From Nitrosomonas sp. (lineage in GTDB: Bacteria > Pseudomonadota > Gammaproteobacteria > Burkholderiales > Nitrosomonadaceae), in NCBI GenBank assembly GCA_020890945.1, contig JAJHPK010000010.1:1-64000 (forward strand): 64,000 bases of DNA, given 5' to 3'. The notes beneath the pieces are model-generated. The model worked only from the letters and a program-made list of their open reading frames with translations. It did not search any database and was not told the DNA's origin. Both the position numbers and the translations under genes were made by a program. Below, piece after piece: positions 28,439-37,528 of the stretch; position 1 is the stretch's first letter, and each line of letters starts with the position of its first letter.

Positions 28439-29349
28439 GTTTTCGATTCATACATCAAGGATTGAGCTTCACGCAATAAAAAATCTCTGAACGTATTTGC
28501 AACACTCGATAGCCGTTTATTTTTACGATTCACAACATGCCAATACCGCATGATTGGAAAATCCTGAATGTCTAAAATTTTTAAACGATTCGTTTCAAGT
28601 TCTAATTCAACGGTATGTTTCGACATAATACCTAATCCCATGCCTGCTTGAACAGCTTGTTTGATCGCTTCTGTGGTATCCGTTTCCATGCCTTTGTTGA
28701 GATTAATCTTATGCGTAGTAAAAAAACGTTCCATGGCATCGCGCGTTCCTGAGCCTGATTCACGCACCAAAAATATTTCTTTTGCCAATTTTTTTACCGC
28801 AATATTTTTTTCCTGACATAGGGGATGATTGGGTGGGGCGACCACAACTAACGGGTTTTCCATGAATGACTGACTATCGATATCCAAATTACCAGGAGGT
28901 TGTCCCATAATGGCCAAATCAATCAAATTATCGTTGAGTTGCCTTAAAACTGCTTCACGATTGGACACATTTAAACTGACGGTTACACCTTTATAGCGTT
29001 GACAAAACTTTGCCAATAAATGCGGTGCAAAATAATTGGCGGTAGTGACTACCGAAATATTCAATTTGCCGCGCTCCATGCCTTTCAGTTCATCTAAGGC
29101 AACTTCCATATCGGATAGCTGTTGCGATATCGCGCGGCTGTATTGATAGAGTTCTTTTCCAGCTTCGGTCAAATAAATGCGCTTACCGAGTTGTTCAAAC
29201 AACGGCAAATCTATGTTATCTTCTAATTGTTTGATTTGCATAGAAACCGCAGGCTGAGTCAGATGAAGTTCACTGGCTGCACCTGAGTAACTTAGGTTTC
29301 TGGCAACCGATTCAAACACTTTGAGTTGTCGTAAAGTGATATGTAACAT
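28435..29349 (-). CDS. cbbR: LysR-type regulator CbbR
   Basis: A 304-residue LysR-family regulator. The N-terminal helix-turn-helix (LRQLKVFESVARNLSYSGAASELHLTQPAVS) is followed by a two-lobe effector domain. It is divergent from cbbL, which together with its sequence type identifies it as the activator of the CO2-fixation genes. CbbR proteins respond to metabolites such as RuBP, PEP or NADPH. A LysR-type palindrome lies in the intergenic region at 29401-29415. It overlaps a downstream membrane-protein gene by 4 nt. Confidence 0.92.
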   Translation of the reverse strand: MLHITLRQLKVFESVARNLSYSGAASELHLTQPAVSMQIKQLEDNIDLPLFEQLGKRIYLTEAGKELYQYSRAISQQLSDMEVALDELKGMERGKLNISVVTTANYFAPHLLAKFCQRYKGVTVSLNVSNREAVLRQLNDNLIDLAIMGQPPGNLDIDSQSFMENPLVVVAPPNHPLCQEKNIAVKKLAKEIFLVRESGSGTRDAMERFFTTHKINLNKGMETDTTEAIKQAVQAGMGLGIMSKHTVELELETNRLKILDIQDFPIMRYWHVVNRKNKRLSSVANTFRDFLLREAQSLMYESKT

Positions 29350-29400
29350 GATGTATCAAGTCAGTGGGTTTTCAATCATAAGTAATACCTTATCATAAAT

Positions 29401-29415
29401 ATCAGTAATATTGAT
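29401..29415. promoter_or_regulatory. LysR-type palindrome, likely CbbR-binding site
   Basis: The inverted repeat ATCA-N7-TGAT fits the T-N11-A rule for LysR regulators. It lies 51 nt upstream of the cbbR start and 146 nt upstream of cbbL, in the divergent promoter region. No convincing -35/-10 pair was identified for either gene. Confidence 0.55.
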
Positions 29416-29561
29416 TTGTGCTTATAGTTTTTTATCGCTATAGTGCACGTCATCAAGTAGTAGTAATTGTAGTTATTTAGTGACATTTGTAATACATATC
29501 CTCTCGTTACTTTTGGTACTTCTGTGCTGGTTTTGAGTGGAATTTAATTGGAGAAAATACT

Positions 29562-30980
29562 ATGGCAAAGACATATAACGCAGGTGTTAAAGAATACCGC
29601 CAAACTTATTGGATGCCCGAATATCAACCTTTGGATACCGATATTCTCGCCTGCTTCAAAATTACACCACAGCCCGGCGTGGATCGTGAAGAAGCTGCTG
29701 CAGCCGTTGCTGCTGAATCTTCTACCGGTACTTGGACTACCGTTTGGACCGATTTGTTAACTGATTTGGATTATTACAAAGGCCGTGCATATCGCATTGA
29801 AGATGTGCCTGGTGACGATACTTGTTTTTATGCGTTTATTGCATACCCGATCGATTTGTTCGAAGAAGGATCTGTTGTCAACGTGTTTACCTCCCTTGTT
29901 GGTAACGTGTTCGGCTTCAAAGCAATTCGTGGGTTACGTCTGGAGGACGTCCGTTTTCCAATCGCCTATGTGAAAACTTGTGGAGGTCCTCCTCATGGTA
30001 TTCAAGTTGAACGAGACATGCTGAATAAGTATGGTCGTGCGCTGCTTGGATGTACCATTAAACCAAAATTAGGTTTATCGGCAAAAAATTATGGTAGAGC
30101 TGTATATGAATGTTTGCGTGGCGGTCTTGACTTAACCAAAGACGATGAGAACGTTAACAGTCAACCTTTCATGCGTTGGCGTCAACGTTTTGACTTTGTG
30201 ATGGAAGCCATTCACAAAGCAGAACGTGAAACCGGCGAACGTAAAGGTCACTATTTGAACGTAACGGCACCAACACCAGAAGAAATGTACAAACGTGCAG
30301 AATATGCTAAAGAAATCGGCGCTCCGATCATTATGCATGACTACATTACTGGTGGTTTCTGTGCTAATACTGGATTGGCAAACTGGTGTCGTAACAACGG
30401 TGTATTACTGCATATTCACCGTGCAATGCATGCGGTTATTGACCGTAATCCACATCATGGTATTCACTTCCGTGTGCTTACTAAAATTCTTCGCTTATCG
30501 GGTGGCGATCATCTCCATTCAGGTACCGTTGTTGGTAAATTGGAAGGCGACCGCGGTGCTACATTAGGCTGGATCGATTTGATGCGTGATAGCTTCATTA
30601 AAGAAGATCGCAGTCGCGGCATTATGTTTGATCAAGATTGGGGTTCTATGCCCGGCGTGTTCCCAGTTGCTTCTGGCGGTATTCACGTTTGGCACATGCC
30701 TGCACTGGTTGCTATTTTTGGTGACGATGCGTGTTTGCAATTCGGTGGTGGTACCTTAGGTCATCCTTGGGGTAATGCTGCTGGTGCTGCGGCAAATCGC
30801 GTGGCATTAGAAGCTTGCGTAGAAGCGCGTAACCAAGGCATAGAAATCGAGAAAAAAGGTAAAGAAATTCTAACTGCTGCTGCAAAACATAGCCCAGAAC
30901 TGAAAATTGCTATGGAAACTTGGAAAGAAATCAAGTTTGAATTCGATACCGTTGACAAACTAGATGTAGCGCATAAATAA
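29562..30980 (+). CDS. cbbL: RuBisCO large subunit, form IA
   Basis: A 472-residue catalytic subunit that fixes CO2 onto ribulose 1,5-bisphosphate. Active-site segments: [11 protein letters not shown] (Lys167), the carbamylated Lys193 in [45 protein letters not shown] (loop 6) and [14 protein letters not shown]. The N terminus ([17 protein letters not shown]) and the following cbbS-cbbQ-cbbO genes mark the form IAq type, common in ammonia- and sulfur-oxidising proteobacteria. One oddity: the usual Phe two residues before Lys193 is Leu. A good ribosome-binding site (GGAGAAAA) precedes the ATG. Confidence 0.98.
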   Translation: MAKTYNAGVKEYRQTYWMPEYQPLDTDILACFKITPQPGVDREEAAAAVAAESSTGTWTTVWTDLLTDLDYYKGRAYRIEDVPGDDTCFYAFIAYPIDLFEEGSVVNVFTSLVGNVFGFKAIRGLRLEDVRFPIAYVKTCGGPPHGIQVERDMLNKYGRALLGCTIKPKLGLSAKNYGRAVYECLRGGLDLTKDDENVNSQPFMRWRQRFDFVMEAIHKAERETGERKGHYLNVTAPTPEEMYKRAEYAKEIGAPIIMHDYITGGFCANTGLANWCRNNGVLLHIHRAMHAVIDRNPHHGIHFRVLTKILRLSGGDHLHSGTVVGKLEGDRGATLGWIDLMRDSFIKEDRSRGIMFDQDWGSMPGVFPVASGGIHVWHMPALVAIFGDDACLQFGGGTLGHPWGNAAGAAANRVALEACVEARNQGIEIEKKGKEILTAAAKHSPELKIAMETWKEIKFEFDTVDKLDVAHK

Positions 30981-30990
30981 CAACATTATT

Positions 30991-31018
30991 TCCGGTACCG
31001 CTTCAATGTTGTACCGGA
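30991..31018 (+). repeat. Intercistronic hairpin between cbbL and cbbS
   Basis: An 8-bp GC-rich inverted repeat, TCCGGTAC at 30991-30998 and GTACCGGA at 31011-31018, with a 12-nt loop and no T-run. It probably stabilises the cbbL transcript end or sets the cbbL/cbbS ratio rather than ending transcription. Confidence 0.6.
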
Positions 31019-31051
31019 GATCGTAAATTGATTGATCAGGAGTGTATCACC

Positions 31052-31408
31052 ATGTCAGAAATGTTAGATTATAAAAGTCGCCTTAGCGATCCTGCGAGCC
31101 GTAAATTTGAAACATTTTCATACTTGCCTGCAATGAGCGAAAAACAAATCAAGCAGCAAGTAGAATTTATTGTAAAAAAAGGATGGAATCCAGCCATTGA
31201 GCACATTGAACCCGAATATCTCATGGACAATTACTGGTACATGTGGAAATTACCGATGTTTGGTGAAACTGATGTCGCTCGGATTCTGCAAGAAGCCGAA
31301 GCCTGTCATAAAGCCAATCCTAAAAATCATGTGCGTTTGATTGGCTATGATAACTTCGCGCAAAGCCAAGGCGCGTCAATGGTGATATACCGCGGAAAAA
31401 CGGTGTAA
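31052..31408 (+). CDS. cbbS: RuBisCO small subunit
   Basis: A 118-residue small subunit that completes the L8S8 enzyme. I start it at the ATG at 31052, 9 nt after an AGGAG at 31038-31042; an in-frame TTG at 31028 has no such site. Family marks: [20 protein letters not shown], the [11 protein letters not shown] segment, and [20 protein letters not shown]. It lies 71 nt after cbbL and is followed by a strong terminator before cbbQ. Confidence 0.97.
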   Translation: MSEMLDYKSRLSDPASRKFETFSYLPAMSEKQIKQQVEFIVKKGWNPAIEHIEPEYLMDNYWYMWKLPMFGETDVARILQEAEACHKANPKNHVRLIGYDNFAQSQGASMVIYRGKTV

Positions 31409-31437
31409 GCGGAAAAACGGGGTTCTTCTAACCCATG

Positions 31438-31477
31438 AAACCCCCTTTCCTCTTACGAGAGGCTGGGGGTTTTTTTC
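31438..31477 (+). terminator. Rho-independent terminator between cbbS and cbbQ
   Basis: A stem AAACCCCC (31438-31445) with GGGGGTTT (31465-31472), extended inside by CCTCT/AGAGG, followed by a run of T to 31477. It would stop most transcripts after cbbLS and let a minority continue into cbbQO, matching a high need for enzyme and a low need for activase. Confidence 0.85.
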
Positions 31478-31578
31478 CGCCTTAAATTTTCTTCAAAATG
31501 ATAAGCATAAATCATTAATGCTCCCTAATACGGAGCGTGCTCAAAATAATTGAAAAGGCATTAATACAGGAGTTCACC

Positions 31579-32385
31579 ATGAGTAAAGCCATCGATCAAT
31601 ACCGTGTTAGCAAAGAACCTTATTATCATCCCGTTGCTGATGAAGTGAAATTATACGAAGCGGCTTATTCAGTACGCATGCCGATGATGCTGAAAGGTCC
31701 AACCGGTTGCGGTAAGACTCGTTTTGTCGAATACATGGCGTGGAAACTAAAGAAGCCATTGATTACCGTAGCTTGTAACGAAGATATGACTGCATCCGAT
31801 CTGGTTGGGCGTTTCTTGTTGGATGCTAGCGGTACGCGTTGGCAGGATGGTCCTCTCGCCGTTGCTGCTCGTTATGGCGCCATTTGCTATCTGGACGAAG
31901 TGGTCGAAGCGCGTCAAGATACGACCGTCGTGATACATCCCTTAACCGATAATCGCCGTGTTCTTCCTCTCGAAAAGAAAGGTGAATTGATTCAGGCACA
32001 CGTTGATTTTCAAATTGTTATCTCGTATAACCCAGGTTACCAAAGCTTGATGAAAGACTTGAAACAATCGACCAAACAGCGTTTTGGCGCGTTGGATTTT
32101 AATTACCCAAGCCATGATATTGAAAGTGAAATTGTCGCGCACGAATCAGGCGTTTCACACGAAATTGCTGAAAAGCTAGTATCGATCGCAGAGCGCGCGC
32201 GTAATCTTAAAGGACACGGATTGGATGAAGGCATTTCCACCCGGATGCTTATCTATGCAGGTAGTCTGATTGCCAAAAAAGTAGAAGCGCACGCAGCATG
32301 TCGCGTTGCATTAGTTCGTCCTATTACAGACGATCCCGATATGCGCGATGCTTTGGATGCTGCTGTTAGCACGTTTTTCAATTAA
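31579..32385 (+). CDS. cbbQ: RuBisCO activase subunit CbbQ (MoxR-type AAA+)
   Basis: A 268-residue AAA+ ATPase that forms hexamers and, with CbbO, removes inhibitory sugar phosphates from RuBisCO. Walker A is GPTGCGKTRF and Walker B is CYLDEVVEA. I start at the ATG at 31579, 6 nt after AGGAG; the frame is open upstream without a good site. It lies 170 nt after cbbS behind a terminator and 50 nt before cbbO. Family length is normal. Confidence 0.95.
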   Translation: MSKAIDQYRVSKEPYYHPVADEVKLYEAAYSVRMPMMLKGPTGCGKTRFVEYMAWKLKKPLITVACNEDMTASDLVGRFLLDASGTRWQDGPLAVAARYGAICYLDEVVEARQDTTVVIHPLTDNRRVLPLEKKGELIQAHVDFQIVISYNPGYQSLMKDLKQSTKQRFGALDFNYPSHDIESEIVAHESGVSHEIAEKLVSIAERARNLKGHGLDEGISTRMLIYAGSLIAKKVEAHAACRVALVRPITDDPDMRDALDAAVSTFFN

Positions 32386-32435
32386 AAGTAATTGGTAGAA
32401 ACAGTTATTGATTTGCACAATAAACGGATGTTTGT

Positions 32436-34763
32436 ATGACTATCAATCTGGATGACTATAAAGAATTATTAGAGGATCTGGAGCCAGAATCCATTGAATT
32501 GCTGCATCACGCATGGCCGGAAGCAATTAAAGTCTTCTCACCCCGTGGCTTGGATAATTACTTAAAAGGTGTTTCCGCCATTCGGGGATTAGGCCGAGGA
32601 CGCAGTCTAGTCGATTGTTGGATTAACGAAGTTCCATTAGTCGCTAAGGAAATTGGCGAGGATATTATTGGCGATTTGGCCACCTCATTATTGTCATTAG
32701 CATCGAGAACCTCCGGCGCAGTGATCGAATTAGTCTTATCCACTGCGCCGACTGCGGCTAAAAGGCTTGGTGACGCGCATTTGTTTCAAAATTATCTACA
32801 ATTTTTGAATACATTGATTGCACAAGCGCCACGTGGTATCCGTCCGATGTTGAACAAATTAGATGTACTGTTCGGGCAGTTGACCTTAGGTGGTTTGCGC
32901 CGTTGGGCGATGTGGGGAGCGCACGCGTATCGTACCGACTATGAGGAACAAATACGTTACTTTGACTTGGAGTCAAAAGAATCTCTTGCAGTGCTGCAAA
33001 AGGAGCGTAAAGGAACGTTATTTGTCGATGTGCAGCGACGTATCAATATGTATCTGCGTGCGCTTTGGGGGCGAGATTTCTTCATGAAACCGACTTCCGG
33101 TGATTTTGAAACGCGCGAAGGTTACAAACCGTTTATTGAAAACTACTTCATTCATTTGCCGGACGCTTATGATAATGTCGGCGATATTTCCGCTGTGGAA
33201 GTTTATCGCGCGGCTGCTGCGCATGCTGCAGCGCATCTGGTTGAAACGAAACAACCCATTTCGGCAGAAAGCTTAAATCCAATGCAAATGGCGGTTATTT
33301 CCGTTATTGAAGATGCACGCATCGAAGAATTATCAATTCGACGTTTTCCTGGGCTACGCAAAACCTGGGCAGCGTTACATACGGTAACACCCGATCTGAA
33401 TGTTACTATGGGTAATTATTTAGATCGCTTGGCTCGTGCCTTACTAGACCCGGAATATCAAGATAAAGATCCATGGATCAAAGAAGGACGCAAGTTATTT
33501 AAACTCGCGCAAGATAAGCTCGATTCGCACAAAATTTCTTGGGATATTGGCGTACAACTTGCGCATAGCTTTATCAGTAAAAGTATACCGTTCAATATTC
33601 GCACCGATGTATTAAGCGCCCCGTATCGGGATGACAATCGATATTTCTGGGAATTTGAGGAATTTGATTTCAACAAATCCATTTCTGCTGGCTATGAAGC
33701 ACCTAAACAAATTCGCAAGTATGTGAATGTCATGGAATTTGCAAATGAAGTGGAAGTAGAAACCGCTGGTGACGATGCACAAGAAATATGGGTCATGGGT
33801 AGTGAATTCTTTCCTTATGAAGATAACGGTGTTTCATTCAACGAATCAGAAGGAAAAGAACCGGTTTCAGCTCCGTATCATTATTCTGAATGGGATTATC
33901 AGATTCAGTTGGAACGTCCCGATTGGGCAACAGTGCAAGAAAAACGTGCAAAATTAGGTGATATGCTTTGTATCGATGAAATTGCTCAGCAATACAAACG
34001 TGAAATTGCCCGGATGAAATTTTTACTCGACGCAATGCAGCCGCAAGGCACACGTCGCATTCGGAAACTCGAGGACGGGGATGAAATCGACATCAATGAA
34101 GCGATTCGCTCGATGATTGATATTCGCATGGGCATGCACCCAGATCCGCGCATTATGATGCGTTCGGTGCGAAAAGTGCGTGATATTTCAGTGCTGGTTT
34201 TGCTGGATCTGTCTGAGTCGACCAATGAAAAAGTAGCAGGTCACGACTATAGTGTGCTTGATTTAACTCGCCAGGCGACAGTGCTGCTTGCCAATGCGAT
34301 TAATAAAATCGGCGATTCTTTTGCCATTCATGGTTTTTGTTCAGATGGGCGTCACGATGTGGAATATTATCGTTTCAAAGATTTTGAACAACCTTATGAT
34401 GAAATTCCCAAAGCACGATTAGCGGGAATGACAGGACAACTTTCCACTCGAATGGGCGCTGCGATGCGCCACGCCAGTCATTATCTGAAATTGCAAAAAT
34501 CCGCAAAAAAATTGCTGCTCGTTATTACCGATGGTGAACCGGCCGACGTGGATGTGCGTGATCCCCAGTACTTACGTCACGATACCAAAAAAGCAGTCGA
34601 AGAAGCTGGCCGTGCAGGCATCGTCACTTACTGTATGAGTTTAGATCCACGCGCGGATCAATATGTATCACGCATTTTCGGTGAAAGAAATTATTTAGTA
34701 GTCGATCATGTTGAACGCTTACCGGAAAAATTGCCAATCCTCTATGCTGGATTGACAAGATAA
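32436..34763 (+). CDS. cbbO: RuBisCO activase adaptor CbbO (VWA protein)
   Basis: A 775-residue adaptor. The long N-terminal part (about 1-560) is mostly helical and contacts CbbQ; the C-terminal von Willebrand factor A domain (about 580-770) has the metal-binding motif LLDLSESTN and recognises RuBisCO. The linker is acidic (residues about 440-490). Length matches characterised CbbO proteins (about 770). It closes the cbb operon; the next gene follows after 51 nt. Confidence 0.95.
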   Translation: MTINLDDYKELLEDLEPESIELLHHAWPEAIKVFSPRGLDNYLKGVSAIRGLGRGRSLVDCWINEVPLVAKEIGEDIIGDLATSLLSLASRTSGAVIELVLSTAPTAAKRLGDAHLFQNYLQFLNTLIAQAPRGIRPMLNKLDVLFGQLTLGGLRRWAMWGAHAYRTDYEEQIRYFDLESKESLAVLQKERKGTLFVDVQRRINMYLRALWGRDFFMKPTSGDFETREGYKPFIENYFIHLPDAYDNVGDISAVEVYRAAAAHAAAHLVETKQPISAESLNPMQMAVISVIEDARIEELSIRRFPGLRKTWAALHTVTPDLNVTMGNYLDRLARALLDPEYQDKDPWIKEGRKLFKLAQDKLDSHKISWDIGVQLAHSFISKSIPFNIRTDVLSAPYRDDNRYFWEFEEFDFNKSISAGYEAPKQIRKYVNVMEFANEVEVETAGDDAQEIWVMGSEFFPYEDNGVSFNESEGKEPVSAPYHYSEWDYQIQLERPDWATVQEKRAKLGDMLCIDEIAQQYKREIARMKFLLDAMQPQGTRRIRKLEDGDEIDINEAIRSMIDIRMGMHPDPRIMMRSVRKVRDISVLVLLDLSESTNEKVAGHDYSVLDLTRQATVLLANAINKIGDSFAIHGFCSDGRHDVEYYRFKDFEQPYDEIPKARLAGMTGQLSTRMGAAMRHASHYLKLQKSAKKLLLVITDGEPADVDVRDPQYLRHDTKKAVEEAGRAGIVTYCMSLDPRADQYVSRIFGERNYLVVDHVERLPEKLPILYAGLTR

Positions 34764-34814
34764 ACTCAAATACCTATTCTTGAAAAACATTGATCCATTC
34801 TAAAATACAATCTT

Positions 34815-35183
34815 TTGAAGCTACATTTAGCAAATTTTACACAACAAAATGTTTTCACCGGATATGGTGATGGTTATGTATCCATTAATCAGATTCGCTA
34901 TGAAAAAAGTTTAATCGTATTACCTGATCAATTAATCGAGGATTGGCCTGTAACATCAATATCTGAGATGAGAGCTGAGCATTTTAATTGCTTATTGAAT
35001 CATCCTGTTGAAATCCTTCTGCTGGGAACCGGCAGCAAGCATCAATTCCCTGCTCATGCGCTAATGATTGAAGTTTTAAGGATGAAAATCGGCATGGAAG
35101 TCATGGACACCCAAGCATGCTGCCGTACTTATAACATCCTATTAGAAGAAGACCGTCGAGTAGCTGCCGCAATTATTATCTAG
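34815..35183 (+). CDS. Mth938-like domain protein (DUF498)
   Basis: A 122-residue protein of the Mth938/NDUFAF3-like family (DUF498). Conserved segments: YGDGYVSINQIRY, SLIVLPDQLIEDWP and ILLLGTGSKHQFP. The start is a TTG at 34815 with no strong ribosome-binding site. In eukaryotes relatives help assemble respiratory complex I; the bacterial role is unsettled. It follows cbbO on the same strand, but the link to carbon fixation is probably incidental. Confidence 0.82.
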   Translation: MKLHLANFTQQNVFTGYGDGYVSINQIRYEKSLIVLPDQLIEDWPVTSISEMRAEHFNCLLNHPVEILLLGTGSKHQFPAHALMIEVLRMKIGMEVMDTQACCRTYNILLEEDRRVAAAIII

Positions 35184-35265
35184 CTGATTTTATTTCTGTT
35201 TCCTTGCAATAACCTACTTTCTTTATATTGCCGTTTAGTATTTCTATAAAGATCAACTACGAGTA

Positions 35266-35282
35266 ACTAGTAGTTTACTAGT
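35266..35282. repeat. Short palindrome upstream of the PEP-CTERM gene
   Basis: A 7-bp inverted repeat, ACTAGTA and TACTAGT with 3 nt between, followed by further CTAGT-like words (TTCTAGTC). It lies about 135 nt before the PEP-CTERM start and could be an operator. No sigma-54 signature (GG-N10-GC) was found here. Confidence 0.35.
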
Positions 35283-35415
35283 ACATTTCTAGTCAGGAAT
35301 TAGCACATTTCTACCTAGGGAAATCTCTCTTCAATTCTTATCATACCTCTCAAGAAATAACCGAAATAACCGATTTTTCTAGTTCCTCTAATTAATTGTT
35401 TTCTGGAGATATGCT

Positions 35416-36051
35416 ATGCAGACGTTACCAAAGCTTTTATCACTTATCCTTTTTTTATTTGTAAGTACATTTTCAATAGTTGCTGTAAAAGCTAATCCTC
35501 TTTTATATCCTCAAATGGGCTCTCCTAATACGCAAACTTACAGTTTTACGGCTGCAACGACCGGTGAAATTGGTGGTTATTTTTTAGGGAGCTCAGCCGA
35601 CTACACTAATACAGTATCTTTATTAGTTAACGGTGTTATTACTCCGGAATCATCATCCGGCCTATTTAATAATCACACTTCAAATTTTGGGGATTATGTT
35701 GTATTTGGGCATGCTAATGCAGGGGATGTGTTAACTTTTCAAATTAAAGTTGCTGACACTGGGCAGACCTGGTCATCCGATTTGTCAAAAAACAGTGATC
35801 ACCTAAATCATCTTTTTTCTAAATCTTATAGCGGCGATGCGGATAGTAGCCTATTACCGGCGGGAGCCTATTTAGGATTTGAAGATATTCAGGGTGGTGG
35901 CGATTTGGACTATAACGATGAAGCTTTTTTTGTAACCAATGTAAATGTCAGTCCAGTTCCAGAACCTGAAACCTATGCAATGCTATTAATAGGGTTAGGT
36001 CTAATTTTCAGTTTTACAAAACACAGCAGAAAAAGAATTACTGCACAGTGA
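35416..36051 (+). CDS. PEP-CTERM exosortase substrate with DUF4114-like domain
   Basis: A 211-residue exported protein: signal peptide (ends near AVKA), a beta-rich body with a DUF4114-like segment (YLGFEDIQGGGDLDYNDEAF), then the PEP-CTERM signal: VPEPET near residue 183, a hydrophobic helix (YAMLLIGLGLIFSF) and a basic tail. Such proteins are cut by an exosortase and released to the surface, often with exopolysaccharide. No exosortase (epsH) or prsR is in the window, although a glycan cluster starts 1.5 kb downstream. A strong GGAG ribosome-binding site is present. The gene ends at a hairpin terminator. Confidence 0.88.
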   Translation: MQTLPKLLSLILFLFVSTFSIVAVKANPLLYPQMGSPNTQTYSFTAATTGEIGGYFLGSSADYTNTVSLLVNGVITPESSSGLFNNHTSNFGDYVVFGHANAGDVLTFQIKVADTGQTWSSDLSKNSDHLNHLFSKSYSGDADSSLLPAGAYLGFEDIQGGGDLDYNDEAFFVTNVNVSPVPEPETYAMLLIGLGLIFSFTKHSRKRITAQ

Positions 36052-36085
36052 TGAACAGATGATTTGAATCAAAGTAATTAAGGTC

Positions 36086-36139
36086 ATAATCTGATGAACT
36101 GAAATATGTTATATTTTGATTCATCAGATTATTATTTTT
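36086..36139 (+). terminator. Terminator after the PEP-CTERM gene
   Basis: A perfect 13-bp inverted repeat (36086-36098 with 36120-36132) with a 21-nt loop, followed by TATTTTTTC. It lies 35 nt after the stop codon. Confidence 0.75.
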
Positions 36140-36286
36140 TCTTGGTGCGTTACAGCATATGAATATTACAACTTTGGTTGACAGTTTTGATAAATTGAAC
36201 TGTTTTCAACCGCTTAGGGTTATATTACCTCGCTGCTTGTAGCGGAGTTATTTACTTGAGATGTTTATGAATTTACAAGTACAAGA

Positions 36287-37120
36287 GATATTTCCCGTAA
36301 ATTCGACGTATTTGACCATGCTGCTGCATCTAGCGATATTGCTCTTGCTTGCATGGATTTTGGTATTTCAAAAGATACTTTTTATCAATGGAAGCGGCGT
36401 ATGCGACTGATCAATAGCAAATTATGTATGCTCTTAGAACCGTAAATTGAGTACTCTTACACCAATTGAAGAAAAGATTCTTTACCTGTGCCGAAACTAT
36501 CATTCTGGACAAGTAAAGATTAGTTGGTATCTATTTGCTATCAAGATTTCTGCTGGTGGAGTCAATAAAGGTTAAAAAGCTACGAACTGAATCGCCTACC
36601 AGAACTTCAGCGCAAAAGGTCGATTCCTGCAATTTGTTATGAAAAGCAAGTGCGGGGTATTATGTGCAGATTGTTGTGAAATTTCTTGATTTTAGAGTTG
36701 AAGAATGTAAAAAAATATGGCGTTCGCAATATACCGTTAATTGATGATGTAATGCGAATTAAAGTTTTGAAAATTTTTAAGCGGTATACACAGCAAAATG
36801 CAATTAATTTCGCAGATTATGTTGTCGCTAAATTCCCATTCAGAATCAATACTAATCGAACTGATAATGACCATGAATTTTAGGCCAAATTTTACTGGCG
36901 CCCGGAAGATATAGGTATATGACATGCTTGCATCAAACTTATAAACACCTCGACTAAGCAAAAAATGGTAAGGTTGAGCGTTCTTATGAAACTGATTAGC
37001 GAAGATTTACCAGCGTTGACTTATACTGATGATGTTGATATGCATGTCAAATTGGTTCGAATGAGGAGCTTTCTACTACTATTGTTACTTACAGAGGCGG
37101 GGTAAGAAGGAAAACAGCGA
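36287..37120 (+). pseudogene. Decayed IS481-family transposase
   Basis: Translating all three forward frames recovers the pieces of one transposase in order: a helix-turn-helix (CMDFGISKDTFYQWKRRMR, near 36355-36410), an IS481-type middle (EEKILYLCRNYHSGQ, near 36470-36510), then LIDDVMRIKVLKIF and RTDNDHEF in an open piece at 36686-36880, and finally NGKVERSYETD near 36966-36998. These supply the D, D and E of the DDE core. Frameshifts and in-frame stops interrupt it repeatedly. No terminal inverted repeats were identified, so the element ends are uncertain. The 400 nt after it, up to the next gene, are AT-rich with nothing recognisable. Confidence 0.85.
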
Positions 37121-37528
37121 ATGGGTATGTTCAATCGAAAAATTGAGATAATTATTTTTGCCTGCCGAAGTTTTTCAATTGCATGTTCGTTACACTATGT
37201 TAGTAACATTTATAGAAAGAATTTCATTTTTGTGGGACGTTTTGTTGTAATCTCGAGGTAATTTTATTCACCTGATAGGAAAAAATAACCAATGATGATC
37301 TTGGCATTTAACTTTAGCTTGGAAGTTGTCATCAATAAACTAATTGAAACACCAGAATAGTATTCAGTAGGGATTTTTCTAAACTGGCTTTATGTTACAT
37401 TGAATTTGCAAATAAAAACTAGGTTTGTTTGCGAATTTGTTTTTGAGTCAAAACAATTAATATTTGATTTTTTATAGAAATTATCTCATTGCGAAAATGT
37501 ATACCATTTACTGTTTGATTCTAACAAT

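Noticed and set aside
29467..29500. TTGTAG-N17-TAATAC as a cbbL promoter
   Set aside because: Only about half of each hexamer matches the consensus; too weak to call.
35184..35415. Sigma-54 promoter for the PEP-CTERM gene
   Set aside because: No GG-N10-GC core in the expected place.
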